From JANYGA01 sp031420415 (lineage in GTDB: Bacteria > Vulcanimicrobiota > Vulcanimicrobiia > Vulcanimicrobiales > Vulcanimicrobiaceae), in NCBI GenBank assembly GCA_031420415.1, contig JANOMT010000029.1, forward strand, positions 62,001 to 126,000: a stretch of 64,000 bases of DNA. Direction: 5' to 3'. Below the pieces are notes generated by a model that saw only the letters and a program-made list of their open reading frames with translations, made no database searches and was not told the origin of the DNA. Below, one piece after another: positions 1-9,113 of the stretch; within the stretch, counting starts at the first letter, position 1; the number at the start of each line of letters is the position of its first letter. Position numbers and translations under genes: made by a program.

Positions 1-193
1 CCGCGAGCCACGACGGCGGGCGCAGTGCGAGCCCGAGATGTTGCACGTTCGGATCGTGCGGCGCGAGAAACGGCGCGAGGAGCGCGCAGATCGCGACGAG
101 CGCGACGATGCACGCACCCGCGATCGTCGCGGGTGCGGCGAAAAGGACGCGCGCGAACGAGCGACGCGTGGGCGCCACGGCCTCGGCGATCAT
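1..193 (-). CDS. DppC-type ABC transporter permease, N-terminal part only
   Basis: The reverse strand from an ATG at 193 reads without a stop to the window edge, giving about 64 residues of a longer protein. It has a short cytoplasmic N-terminus and a first membrane helix (about residues 22-44). A segment with APHDPN follows, the usual start of the periplasmic part of DppC/OppC-like inner-membrane permeases. The ATG overlaps the stop of the upstream DppB-like gene (ATGA), which indicates translational coupling. It should form the heterodimeric channel with that DppB-like permease. The rest of the gene and any ATPase genes lie outside the window. Confidence 0.85.
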   Translation of the reverse strand, partial: MIAEAVAPTRRSFARVLFAAPATIAGACIVALVAICALLAPFLAPHDPNVQHLGLALRPPSWLA

Positions 194-1107
194 CGGTAGC
201 GAATGCGCGGATCGAGTGCGGCATACGAAAGATCGACGAGCAGATTGAGCGCGACGAACGACGATGCCGAAAGTAAGACGATCGCTTCCACGACGGGATA
301 ATCGCGATCCGCGATCGCCTGGACGGCGAGCCGCCCGATCCCCGGCCACGAAAAAATCGTCTCGGTGATGATCGCTTGCGAGAGCAACGTCCCGAGTTCG
401 ATGCCGACGACGGTGACGATCGGAATCCACGCGTTGCGGAGCGCGTGATGCCAGACGAGTCGCAGCGAACCTACGCCTTTCGCGCGCGCGGTCCGTAAGA
501 AATCCGAGCCGAGAATATCGAGCATCGCCGCACGCGTGAGTCGCATGATCTTCGCCATCGTAAAGAGCCCGAGCGTGATCGCTGGGAGCACGAGGTGGAT
601 CGGGCCGCCGCTACCGCCCGTGGGGAACCAGCCGAGTTGCACCGAGAAGACGAGCACGAGCATGATGCCGAGCCAATACACGGGCATGCTCTGACCCACG
701 AGCGCCGCGACGCGCGCGACGAGATCGATGAGACTATTGCGTCGTAGCGCCGCGATAACGCCCGCCGGGATCGCGACGAGCAACGCGATCGCGAGTGCGC
801 AAAACGCGAGCTCAGCCGACGCGGGCAGACGATCGAGTGCGAGGCCGAGCGCGGGCTCGCCGTGGCGGAGCGATAAGCCGAAATCGCCGTGCACCGCGGC
901 GATTGCAAATGCGGCGAATTGCACGACGAGCGGGCGATCGAACCCGTGGACGTGTCGGAATGCTTCGATCTCAGCCGTCGTCGATTCGGGAGGCATCATC
1001 ACCGTTGCGGGATCGCCCGTGAGGTGCAGGATGATGAAGACGATCGCGCCGACGCCCGCGAGCACGATCGCCGCGCCCGCGAGACGACGCAAGAGATAGG
1101 CGATCAT
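190..1107 (-). CDS. DppB-type ABC transporter permease (peptide/nickel family)
   Basis: This 305-residue inner-membrane protein begins MIAYLLRRLAGAA, the standard start of DppB/OppB/NikB permeases. It has several membrane helices, the HGDFGLSLRHGEP segment (compare GDFG.S in the family) and a cytoplasmic EAA-like loop around RTARAKGVGSLRLVWHHALR that contacts the ATPase. The protein ends in DPRIRYR, the family's usual C-terminus. It lies 15 bp after the substrate-binding protein gene and overlaps the next permease by 4 bp, so the three form an importer operon. The substrate is probably a short peptide or similar molecule, but it cannot be read from the sequence. Confidence 0.93.
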   Translation of the reverse strand: MIAYLLRRLAGAAIVLAGVGAIVFIILHLTGDPATVMMPPESTTAEIEAFRHVHGFDRPLVVQFAAFAIAAVHGDFGLSLRHGEPALGLALDRLPASAELAFCALAIALLVAIPAGVIAALRRNSLIDLVARVAALVGQSMPVYWLGIMLVLVFSVQLGWFPTGGSGGPIHLVLPAITLGLFTMAKIMRLTRAAMLDILGSDFLRTARAKGVGSLRLVWHHALRNAWIPIVTVVGIELGTLLSQAIITETIFSWPGIGRLAVQAIADRDYPVVEAIVLLSASSFVALNLLVDLSYAALDPRIRYR

Positions 1108-1122
1108 CGCGCGCGGTGCGGC

Positions 1123-2637
1123 TTACGCGCCGAGCGAAATTTCATCGCAGAAGATGAGTTCGTCGGGACGGGCTTGCCAATGCACGCGCTTCGTCGTGGC
1201 GTAGAGATCTTCGTATTGAAAGAGAAAGATCCACGGCGCTTCATCGTGCACGATCGTGAGCGCCATGGCGTAGAGCGCGTCACGTTTTTTAGGATCGAGT
1301 TCGAAGCGTGCGTCGGTCAAGAGCTTATCGAGTGCGGGATTGGCATACGTCGAGAGACGCGCATCGCTCGAGAGCAGGCTCGTGAGCGTGTTGTCGGCGT
1401 CGTACGAGTCGTTACCCCAGCCGAGCATATAGGCGGGTGCGAGCGCGCGTTGGCCGACCGCATTGACGTACGTCGTCCACTCTTGAATCCGCGTCTCGGC
1501 TTTCACGCCGACGGCCGCGAGTTGGCCCGCGATCGCTTCGGCGATCTCTTTATCTTTATTGTACCGACCCGTCGGAGCGTTGATCGTAAACTCGAGGCCC
1601 TTTCCCTCAGGGTAGCCGGCCTTGGCCAGAAGCGCCTTCGCTTTTGCCGGGTCGTAACCATAGGCGGGAATCGCCGCATCGAAGCCCGTGAAGTTGGGCG
1701 GAAGTGGCGTCGCGAGATCGTAGCCGCGTCCGCCGAGAACGACGCGCACCAATTCTTTGACATTGACGGCATAGTTGAACGCTTGGCGCACGAGTTTATT
1801 GTTCTGCGGCCCGGGCTTCGTCATGTTGAAGGCGATATAGAGCACGCGGATGCTGCGCGCGCTCGTGAGTTTGGAGTTGCGACCGCCGACGAGTTGCGTT
1901 TGATATTGCGCGGGCACGTTCGTGATGATATCGCTCTCGCCCGTACGCAGCGCTGCGACGCGTGCGGCGGCTTCGGGAATCGGCTTTAAAATGACGCGAT
2001 CGATTTTAGGTCTGCCGTTCCAGTAATTCGGATTCGCTTCAAGTTCGAGTTGCTCGTCTTTGCGCCACGATTTGAAAACGTAGGCCCCGCTGCCCATCGG
2101 GTGCTCGGCCTGATACGCGTCGCCGTGCTCTTTCCAATACTTCGCATCGACGACGAACGTCAGCCACGGAAATCCCGGAACGATCGCGGCCGGTCGCGTC
2201 GTGATGTAGCGGATCGTATAGGGGTCGGGTGTCTCGATGCGAGCGATCGTATTGAAACGCGGAGTCTGCTCGGATTGTTCGGCTGGATCCTTGATTTTCT
2301 CGACCGTGAACCTCACGTCGGCGCTCGTGAGTGGGTCGCCATTCCAAAACTTCACATCTTTACGAAGATTGAATTCCCATACGGTCGGCGCGACGCGCCG
2401 GTACGAGGTTGCGAGCCGCGGTAAGAGTTTGCCGCTCGCGTCGTGACGGAGCAACGTATCGAACATTTGGAGATGCGCGTTGTTGCTCGGGGTGATCGTG
2501 CGCTTGAGCGGATCGAGCGTCACGACGTCGACGCCCTGCGAGATGGTGAGCGCCGAATCCGTGGCGCGTACGGCCGTTGCGGGCCCGAGCACGACGACGG
2601 CGAGCGATAACGCGATCGCTGGAAATGAACGTACCAT
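1123..2637 (-). CDS. ABC transporter substrate-binding protein, family 5 (peptide/opine/nickel type)
   Basis: I place the start at the ATG at 2637, giving 504 residues. It is preceded by GAGGAG on the coding strand and followed by a hydrophobic signal peptide ending near ATAVRATD. An upstream in-frame ATG at 2766 would add 43 arginine-rich residues that do not look like a secretion signal. The mature protein has family-5 features such as TLDPLKRTITPSN near the N-terminus, LRKDVKFWNGDPLTSADVRF and NYWNGRP. It should capture the ligand in the periplasm and pass it to the two permeases that follow. No metal- or heme-specific residues were recognised, so the ligand is unknown. Confidence 0.92.
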   Translation of the reverse strand: MVRSFPAIALSLAVVVLGPATAVRATDSALTISQGVDVVTLDPLKRTITPSNNAHLQMFDTLLRHDASGKLLPRLATSYRRVAPTVWEFNLRKDVKFWNGDPLTSADVRFTVEKIKDPAEQSEQTPRFNTIARIETPDPYTIRYITTRPAAIVPGFPWLTFVVDAKYWKEHGDAYQAEHPMGSGAYVFKSWRKDEQLELEANPNYWNGRPKIDRVILKPIPEAAARVAALRTGESDIITNVPAQYQTQLVGGRNSKLTSARSIRVLYIAFNMTKPGPQNNKLVRQAFNYAVNVKELVRVVLGGRGYDLATPLPPNFTGFDAAIPAYGYDPAKAKALLAKAGYPEGKGLEFTINAPTGRYNKDKEIAEAIAGQLAAVGVKAETRIQEWTTYVNAVGQRALAPAYMLGWGNDSYDADNTLTSLLSSDARLSTYANPALDKLLTDARFELDPKKRDALYAMALTIVHDEAPWIFLFQYEDLYATTKRVHWQARPDELIFCDEISLGA

Positions 2638-2699
2638 CGAATCTCCTCGCAGAGCGGCTTCGTGCCCCTTGCCGCGCGCGCGCACGCGGTCCTCCTCGG

Positions 2700-3497
2700 T
2701 TAGCTGCCGGTACCCTGATACCGATTGAGGCCGACGCGCCAGAAGAGATACGCTGCACCAAACCACACGATGCCGACGAGCGGCGTGAGCAGCCCGATTT
2801 GCGGCGAGAGTGCGAGCGCGCCATCGGTCTTATGCAGCAGATACGTCGCCGGGAAGTAATTCATGAAAGCAAACGGCACGACGAGCGTGAGGAAGACGCG
2901 TACGCCCCGCGTGTAAATGCTGATCGGGTAACGCGTGAAATCCTGTTCGAGCGACATGACGACCCAGCGCAGCGTGTCGATCCGTACGATCCAAAACGAC
3001 AGCGTCGTGATCGCGAGCTGGATCCCAAAATCGATGAGTGCGCCGCCGATGGCGACGAGCGGCACGAAAAGCAGAAACGCGAGATCGACACGCACGTGCA
3101 CGAATGCCGTCGCCGTGGCGAAAAACGCGATCGCGAGAAAGAGTTCGTCTGGAATATTTTGTTGCGGCATCGTAAGCGCTTGAAAGAGTGGATCGAGCGG
3201 TCGCACGAGGAAGCGATCGAACTTGCCCTCGCGCACCATCATCGGCACCTCGCCGATCGCGTAGAAGAACGTACTGTGCACACCGTGGCCGAGCATCCAG
3301 AGGCCGTAGAGAAAGGCCATGTCGCGAAAATCCCAACCGTTCATCGATGGAAATTCGTGCAGCGTCACGTAGAGCGCGCCGATCGCCGTTGCGTGATAGA
3401 CGATCGTGAAGCCGAACCACATGAAAAAGCTCGCGCGATACTCGATCATCGTGAGGATCGTGATGCGCCAGTATTGTTGGTAGACCGCGAGACTCAC
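2700..3497 (-). CDS. ABC-2 type transporter permease (COG3694-like)
   Basis: This 265-residue membrane protein has about six helices. The N-terminal YQQYWRITILTMIEYRASFF and the VREGKFDRFLVRPLDPLFQ loop are typical of the second permease in COG4586/4587/3694 exporters. The start is GTG at 3497, only 2 bp from the divergent glycosylase start. Its expected partners, an ATPase and a first permease, are not adjacent but sit at 14422-16265 on the same strand, so the usual three-gene operon appears split. The exported substrate is unknown. A downstream Met at residue 17 is an alternative start but would cut into the conserved N-terminus. Confidence 0.85.
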   Translation of the reverse strand: MSLAVYQQYWRITILTMIEYRASFFMWFGFTIVYHATAIGALYVTLHEFPSMNGWDFRDMAFLYGLWMLGHGVHSTFFYAIGEVPMMVREGKFDRFLVRPLDPLFQALTMPQQNIPDELFLAIAFFATATAFVHVRVDLAFLLFVPLVAIGGALIDFGIQLAITTLSFWIVRIDTLRWVVMSLEQDFTRYPISIYTRGVRVFLTLVVPFAFMNYFPATYLLHKTDGALALSPQIGLLTPLVGIVWFGAAYLFWRVGLNRYQGTGS

Positions 3498-3499
3498 CT

Positions 3500-4402
3500 A
3501 TGAGCGATTCCGCTCGTACGACCGTGCTCCCCGTCGCGGCACCATATCGTCTCGATTACACGGTCGCGGCGTTACGGCGCTTCTCGACCAACCTCGTCGA
3601 CGTGGTCGCGCCCGACGGCACGTACCTTCGCGCGCATCGCGACGATGCGGGAACGCCGCACGTCATTGCCGTTCGGCAAACGACGGAGGCGACGCTCGAC
3701 GTTCGCGTTGTCGGCGGCGGCATGTCGGCCGACGTCGCGTGCGCGCTCGTTGCGCGAACGCTCGGCACCGAGCGCTTCGCAGCCCACTTCGATGCGGCCG
3801 CAGCACGGATCCCCTGGCTCGCGGGGATCTCGGCGCGTATGCGTGGCGTGCGCTCGCCGCGCTATGCGACGCTGTGGGAAGCGTGCGTGAATGCGATCGT
3901 CTTCCAGCAGGTCAGCCTTCATGCTGCCGGCGCGATCCTCGGTCGCGTCGTGCGCGCGATCGGCGCGCCGATCGACGTGGACGGTGTGGTCGTGCGCGCA
4001 TTCTTCACGCCACAGGCCTTCGTGGCCGCAGACGACGCGACGTTGCGCGCGGCGGGTCTGAGCGGCGCGAAGATCGCGACGCTTCGCCGCGTGACGGCCG
4101 CGCTCGATGACGGCACGCTCGTCGAATCCGAACTCGAAGCGCAATCGAGCGCAGCCGTCTCGACGCATCTTTGCACGATCAAGGGCATCGGTCCGTGGAC
4201 CGCGGCGGTGATCGCACTACGTGGGCTCGGTCGGCTCGACGTCTTCCCCGAAAACGATAGCGGCGTCGCACGGAGCCTCCTCGCACTCACAGGCGAACGG
4301 ATCGATGTCGGCGCGACGCTCGCGATGCTCGCGCCCGAGCAGGGCATGCTCTACTATCATCTCTTGCTCGCCCGGCTCGAAGCGCGCGGCGAGTTCGCGT
4401 AA
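3500..4402 (+). CDS. alkA: DNA-3-methyladenine glycosylase II (AlkA family)
   Basis: This 300-residue protein is a base-excision repair glycosylase that removes alkylated purines. The N-terminal third matches the AlkA_N beta domain, for example YRLDYTVAALRRF. The C-terminal HhH-GPD domain contains the hairpin LCTIKGIGPWTAAVIALRG and then DVFPENDSG, where the Asp after Asn occupies the catalytic aspartate position. The start at 3500 lacks a clear ribosome-binding site; GTG at 3524 is an alternative. It is transcribed alone, divergently from an exporter permease. Another HhH-GPD specificity is possible but less likely given the AlkA_N-like part. Confidence 0.9.
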   Translation: MSDSARTTVLPVAAPYRLDYTVAALRRFSTNLVDVVAPDGTYLRAHRDDAGTPHVIAVRQTTEATLDVRVVGGGMSADVACALVARTLGTERFAAHFDAAAARIPWLAGISARMRGVRSPRYATLWEACVNAIVFQQVSLHAAGAILGRVVRAIGAPIDVDGVVVRAFFTPQAFVAADDATLRAAGLSGAKIATLRRVTAALDDGTLVESELEAQSSAAVSTHLCTIKGIGPWTAAVIALRGLGRLDVFPENDSGVARSLLALTGERIDVGATLAMLAPEQGMLYYHLLLARLEARGEFA

Positions 4403-4477
4403 TCGGCAGGCCGAAGGTGACCGCGGAGGGGACCCTCGTCTGTAACTCCAGTAGCGACTCGAGGTAGCCGCCCGCAC

Positions 4478-5587
4478 ATGCGTGTCCAACGCGTCCTCGC
4501 TCCGATCCTTAGCGCGACCCTCGTGATCGGCGTCGCCCTTGCAGTCTACGTGTCGTTCGGACATCAGCGAGCGCGAGGCGCTTTCGGCGACGTGGCCACG
4601 GTTTCGGGCTTGGTCGGGTCGGAGAAAAAAGAGTATCTCAGCGATCCGCGCGTGCTCGCAATCCTGGCGAAAAATGGGATCGCGTTGCAGATCGAGACGT
4701 CGGGCTCGCGCGATATGACGACGCGGAGCGATCTCAAAAAATACGATTTTGCATTTCCCGCAGGCGTGCCGGCGGCGAAAAAGTTGATCGCGCTCACGCA
4801 CGCGACGACGACGTATTCGCCGTTCTACACACCGATGGCGGTGGCGTCGTGGAAACCGATCGCCGATATCCTCATCGCGAGCAATCTCGTCAAAAAAATC
4901 GGCGCCGATTATTACATCGTCGATATGAAGCGCTTCGTGTCCCTTATGAACGCTCGCGAACGTTGGAACCAGTTGCCGCATCACGAGGCCTACGACGTCG
5001 GGAAATCCGTGCTGATCTCATCGACGGACGTCACGTCGTCCAACTCAGCCGCGATGTATCTGGCGCTCGCGAGTTATCTGCTCAACGGTAATGCCATCGT
5101 GCAAGACGACGCGCAGGCACGCTCCGTGACGGCCGCCGTGGCACAACTCTTCTTACGCCAGGGCTACCAAGAATTGAGTTCGGCCGGGCCTTTCGACGAC
5201 GACACCACGATCGGCATGGGAAAATCGCCGCTCGTCATGGTTTACGAAGCGCAATTCCTCGAATACGCGATCGCGCACGAGGACGCGCGCGATCCCAACA
5301 TGGTCTTGCTTTATCCGAAGCCAACCATCTTTACCAAGCACGTTTTCATATCGCTCGATGCCAAGGGTGAAAAGCTCGGCGCGCTCTTGGAGAACGATCC
5401 AGATTTACAGAAACTCGCAAACGAACACGGCCTTCGCACGGCCGATCCCGCGTACGCTCGCGAGTTCTGGCGCAAGGCCGGCGTGCACGTTCCCGATCGC
5501 ATTATCGACGTCATCGACCCGCCGAGTTACGACGTGATCGAAACCCTCATCCGCGGCATCGGTGCCGCAGCTGCAACGTCGCCGTAG
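4478..5587 (+). CDS. Membrane-anchored binding-protein-like protein of the TelA cluster
   Basis: This 369-residue protein has an N-terminal membrane anchor or uncleaved signal (about residues 8-27). The periplasmic domain resembles type 2 solute-binding proteins: alternating alpha/beta segments, an early GLVGSEKKEYL stretch and VLLYPKPTIFTKH late in the protein, reminiscent of extracellular binding proteins whose ligand contacts lie near a YP motif. No exact family is recognised. The next gene, telA, begins 11 bp after the stop, and a binding-protein/VWA lipoprotein follows it, so the four genes are probably co-transcribed. The ligand is unknown. It may sense rather than import, because no permease or ATPase is nearby. 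Confidence 0.7.
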   Translation: MRVQRVLAPILSATLVIGVALAVYVSFGHQRARGAFGDVATVSGLVGSEKKEYLSDPRVLAILAKNGIALQIETSGSRDMTTRSDLKKYDFAFPAGVPAAKKLIALTHATTTYSPFYTPMAVASWKPIADILIASNLVKKIGADYYIVDMKRFVSLMNARERWNQLPHHEAYDVGKSVLISSTDVTSSNSAAMYLALASYLLNGNAIVQDDAQARSVTAAVAQLFLRQGYQELSSAGPFDDDTTIGMGKSPLVMVYEAQFLEYAIAHEDARDPNMVLLYPKPTIFTKHVFISLDAKGEKLGALLENDPDLQKLANEHGLRTADPAYAREFWRKAGVHVPDRIIDVIDPPSYDVIETLIRGIGAAAATSP

Positions 5588-5598
5588 GAGACGCATCC

Positions 5599-6831
5599 GT
5601 GAGTACGCTCGAATCATCCGAGGGAGCACTCGTGCTCCAACCGCCCGCTCCCGTTGCGGTCGTCGCACCCGCAAAAGCCGCAAACGCGGTGCCGCTCGCA
5701 CCCGAGGAGACGACCAAACTCGACGGCCAGATCGCGGATTTCGTTACGGCCGTAACGTCGCTCGATATTCATGGAGCGGATTTTAAATCGCGGGTCGATG
5801 CGATCGGTTCGATGGGCAATGCCGAGATCGCGCAGGCCGCGGCGGTTTCGAATCGCATGCTCGAGCGGCCGATCAACTCGCTCAAGAATGGAATGCTCGA
5901 CGAGAAGTCGTCGGTCTCGAAAGGTCTCGGCGACTTGCGTGCGACGATTGAAAAGCTCGATCCATCGCGCCAAGGCGATCTTTTCTCGCCGCGCAAGTTG
6001 CTCGGCTTCATTCCGATGGGCAACAAGCTCGTCAGGTATTTCGATGGCTACAAAAGCGCGCAATCGCATCTCAACGCGATTATCGAATCGCTCTATCGCT
6101 CCAAGGACGAACTGCAAAAAGATAATGCGGCGATCGAGACGGAGAAAACGCAACTCTGGGCGCTAATGAAGCGGCTCGAACAGTACATCTATCTCGGGAA
6201 GAAGCTCGACACGTCGCTCTCGGCAAAGCTCGACGCGCTCGATGCGACCGATCCGGATCGCGCGAAAATTTTGCGTGAAGACGTGCTTTTTGACACGCGC
6301 CAGAAAGTGACCGACCTGCTCACGCAGATGGCCGTCAACGTTCAGGGCTATCTCGCGCTCGATCTCATCCGCAAGAATAATGTCGAGCTCATAAAAGGCG
6401 TCGAGCGTGCGACGACCACGACGGTCTCGGCCCTTCGTACGGCCGTGATCGCCGCGCAAGCGCTCGCGAATCAAAAGCTGGTGCTCGACCAGATCACGGC
6501 GCTCAACACGACGACGGGCAATATTATCGAAGCGACGGCGCAGATGTTGCGTCAACAGACGGGTAAAGTCTACGATCAAGCCGCGGGCGCGACGGTCGAC
6601 GTGAAACAGCTCCAGCGTGCTTTTGAGAACATCTACGCGACGATGGACGCGGTGGCCGATTATAAAGTCAAGGCGCTCGGCAGCATGCAGCAGACGGTCG
6701 ACGCGCTCACGACCGAGGTCGGGAAGGCGCAGGGCTATCTCGATAAGTCGCGGGCATCGCAGGCGCGCGAAGGCGTCACGGCGATCGATGGAGCGCTCGA
6801 CGATGGTATCGTCAAACTTCCGGGGTCGTAG
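5599..6831 (+). CDS. telA: TelA-like toxic anion resistance protein
   Basis: This 410-residue soluble protein is mostly long helices and matches the TelA/KlaA/YaaN family (PF05816). Recognisable segments are SKGLGDLRATIEKLDP, LGFIPMGNKLVRYFDGY, LWALMKRLEQYIYLGKKLD and the repeated TTTVSALRTAV...ALANQKLVLDQI region. Proteins of this family were first linked to tellurite and colicin resistance, and their biochemical role is unresolved. The start is GTG at 5599. It sits between two binding-protein-like genes and 4 bp before a VWA lipoprotein gene, as in Ter/Tel stress modules of other bacteria. It probably acts at the inner face of the membrane with those partners. Confidence 0.92.
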   Translation: MSTLESSEGALVLQPPAPVAVVAPAKAANAVPLAPEETTKLDGQIADFVTAVTSLDIHGADFKSRVDAIGSMGNAEIAQAAAVSNRMLERPINSLKNGMLDEKSSVSKGLGDLRATIEKLDPSRQGDLFSPRKLLGFIPMGNKLVRYFDGYKSAQSHLNAIIESLYRSKDELQKDNAAIETEKTQLWALMKRLEQYIYLGKKLDTSLSAKLDALDATDPDRAKILREDVLFDTRQKVTDLLTQMAVNVQGYLALDLIRKNNVELIKGVERATTTTVSALRTAVIAAQALANQKLVLDQITALNTTTGNIIEATAQMLRQQTGKVYDQAAGATVDVKQLQRAFENIYATMDAVADYKVKALGSMQQTVDALTTEVGKAQGYLDKSRASQAREGVTAIDGALDDGIVKLPGS

Positions 6832-6835
6832 GTGC

Positions 6836-8431
6836 GTGAACGATCGCTTCGACCGCGTCATCGCGATCGTTCGATATGCGATCGTGACATTCTCGTTCAC
6901 CGCTGCGACGCTCGTCGGATGCGGTGAAGGCGCGGACACACATGCCGCGACCGATGCGGCGACCCTTCACGTGATCGCGGGCTCCGAACTCCAAGATCTC
7001 GAGCCGTATTTTCAACAGATTGCCGATGCCACGGGTATCACGCTCGTGCCGACGTATTCGGGGACGCTCGCCGGCGTCGATCGGATCAACGCCGGCGAGA
7101 GCTTCGATGCGGCGTGGTTTGCCAATGCGAAATATCTCCTGCTCTCCGATGCGAAGAAGCGCGTCCGCGCGCAAGAGCGGATTATGCTCTCACCCGTCGT
7201 GCTCGGCGTGCGCGAAAGCGTCGCAAAGCGATTCGGCTGGACGCCTGATGGAACGACGTGGAAGGCGATTGCCGCGCGCGCGGGTGCGGGCCAATTCCAC
7301 TTTGCGATGACGAATCCGACCGCGTCGAATAGTGGGTTCTCGGCGGTCATCGCGGTCGCATCCGCGCTCGTCGGTGCGCAAGACGCGCTCAAAGCAACCG
7401 ACGTCGACACGAAAAAACTGCGCGCGTTCTTCGCAGGCCAAACGGTAACGGCCGGAAGTTCGGGCTGGCTCATCGATGCCTACCTGCGCGATCAAACGAA
7501 GCTCGACGGCGTGGTGAATTACGAGTCGAGTCTCCTCGCGCTGGGCGCGAGTGGGAAACTCCGCGAGCCGCTCGTGTTGATTTATCCCAAAGAGGGCGTG
7601 TTGACGGCCGATTATCCGCTGCTCTTACTCGACGACACGAAGCGTGCGGCTTTCGAAAAAATCACGACCTATCTGCGCACGACGGCATTTCAACGTCTCG
7701 TGATGGAGAAGACGTTTCGGCGTCCGGCGATCTCCGGCGTGCCGCTCACGACCGCATTTCCACACGCTCTCGTCAACGAAGTTTCGTTTCCAAATTCGCT
7801 CGCCGTCGTCGATGGAATTCTCGGGCGTTTTCTCGCAGACGATCGCGTGCCGGCGCATACGTTTTACGTGCTCGATACGAGCGGTTCGATGCAGGGCGAA
7901 CGTCTCGGCGGCGTCGTTCGCGCCCTCGGTACGCTCGCGGGTAAGGATCCGTCCGTCACCGGACGATACGCTCGCTTTCAAAATCGCGAACGTATTTCGT
8001 TCATCTCTTTTAGCGACGTGCCGCGAACATCCGTGGACCTCGTGATGCACGCGACGGGCGACGCCGCAACACTCGGTCGCGTCGTCGCCTACGCGAATGG
8101 CATGCATGCGGGTGGGTCGACGGCGATATACTGCGCGCTCGAATCGGCGCTCGACGATGCGGCTCGCGCGCGCAGGACCGAGGGGCCGCGATATTATTCG
8201 ATCGTGTTGATGACGGACGGTGAGAATAATGGGTGCGACGATGCTGCGACCTTTGCCGACAAGTACGATCGACTCCCCGTCGACCGAAAGATCCGCATCT
8301 TTCCGATTCTCTTCGGCGAGGCGAAATCGAGTGAACTCGAGGCGATCGCGCGCATCAGCGGCGGTCGTCTCTTCAACGGTAAGACGCAATCGCTCAGCGA
8401 TGTTTTCAAGGAGATCCGCGGCTATCAATAG
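6836..8431 (+). CDS. Substrate-binding / von Willebrand factor A fusion lipoprotein
   Basis: I choose GTG at 6836, 4 bp after the telA stop, giving 531 residues. The N-terminus is a lipoprotein signal with a lipobox ending LVGC, so Cys29 would be lipidated. Residues about 45-320 form a type 2 periplasmic binding domain: HVIAGSELQDLEPYF and SFDAAWFANAKYLLL resemble molybdate/sulfate-type binding proteins. Residues about 340-531 are a VWA domain with an intact metal-ion site, VLDTSGSMQGE, and a later MTDGENNGC. This double architecture recurs beside telA in other phyla. The VWA part probably binds a protein partner in a ligand-dependent way. In-frame sequence further upstream overlaps telA and is not used. 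Confidence 0.86.
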   Translation: MNDRFDRVIAIVRYAIVTFSFTAATLVGCGEGADTHAATDAATLHVIAGSELQDLEPYFQQIADATGITLVPTYSGTLAGVDRINAGESFDAAWFANAKYLLLSDAKKRVRAQERIMLSPVVLGVRESVAKRFGWTPDGTTWKAIAARAGAGQFHFAMTNPTASNSGFSAVIAVASALVGAQDALKATDVDTKKLRAFFAGQTVTAGSSGWLIDAYLRDQTKLDGVVNYESSLLALGASGKLREPLVLIYPKEGVLTADYPLLLLDDTKRAAFEKITTYLRTTAFQRLVMEKTFRRPAISGVPLTTAFPHALVNEVSFPNSLAVVDGILGRFLADDRVPAHTFYVLDTSGSMQGERLGGVVRALGTLAGKDPSVTGRYARFQNRERISFISFSDVPRTSVDLVMHATGDAATLGRVVAYANGMHAGGSTAIYCALESALDDAARARRTEGPRYYSIVLMTDGENNGCDDAATFADKYDRLPVDRKIRIFPILFGEAKSSELEAIARISGGRLFNGKTQSLSDVFKEIRGYQ

Positions 8432-8444
8432 CGCGTAAACGACG

Positions 8445-9071
8445 ATGGGCGCACTTCTCTATCTCTATAGCTATAAAAATATCGCGGGTTCCGCGCTCGC
8501 ACTCGCGGCACTCGGGGCCTATTTCGGCGGCGTCATCCATGATTTTTGGTGGGAGATCGTTGCGGGGTCCTATGGGATTGGGGCATTGCTCGTGCCGAAT
8601 CAACGGGGCCTCGATACGGCGTCGATAGAGAATTCGCTGACCCCGGAGCAAGTCGCGGCTTCCCTCACAAAACTCATGATGCGGATCGAGCGATCGGTGC
8701 CGGCCGATGCCTTCGCGCTCGTGCAGAGCGTCGTGGGATCGATCGACGGCATCTTGCCGATGCTCGCGGCGAAAGCGGCACAGTTTCCACGTGAGGACGT
8801 GTTTACGATCCGTCAGATCGCGCTGCATTATTTGCCCGAAACGCTCGACGGATATCTCAAACTTCCGACCGCATTCCGTAACATCCAGCCCTTGCAAGAT
8901 GGGAAGACGGCCAAAGTCATGCTCGTCGAGCAGCTCACGCTCCTAGACGGTAAGATGCGCGAGATTGCGGAGAATCTCGTCGCGAACGACGCGCGAGCAC
9001 TCGTCGCAAACGGCGCTTTTTTGCGCGAGAAATTTCGCCCCGTAGACCTTTTGCACGCGGTAAACGAATGA
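8445..9071 (+). CDS. Membrane protein at the end of the TelA cluster (XpaC-like by context)
   Basis: This 208-residue protein starts with two short hydrophobic segments (about residues 10-30 and 35-55). The rest is a soluble helical domain rich in Leu, with DGILPMLAAKAAQF and FTIRQIALHYLPETLDGYLKLP. It begins 13 bp after the VWA lipoprotein stop, so it is probably the last gene of the telA operon. XpaC partners TelA in Bacillus (xpaC-yaaN) and also pairs N-terminal membrane helices with a helical domain containing LP..L..Y. The similarity here is by layout and a short motif only, so I leave it unnamed. Confidence 0.6.
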   Translation: MGALLYLYSYKNIAGSALALAALGAYFGGVIHDFWWEIVAGSYGIGALLVPNQRGLDTASIENSLTPEQVAASLTKLMMRIERSVPADAFALVQSVVGSIDGILPMLAAKAAQFPREDVFTIRQIALHYLPETLDGYLKLPTAFRNIQPLQDGKTAKVMLVEQLTLLDGKMREIAENLVANDARALVANGAFLREKFRPVDLLHAVNE

Positions 9072-9113
9072 CGCAGACACGCCGTGCAACCCCCTCGGGT
9101 TATGGAGAGCGTC

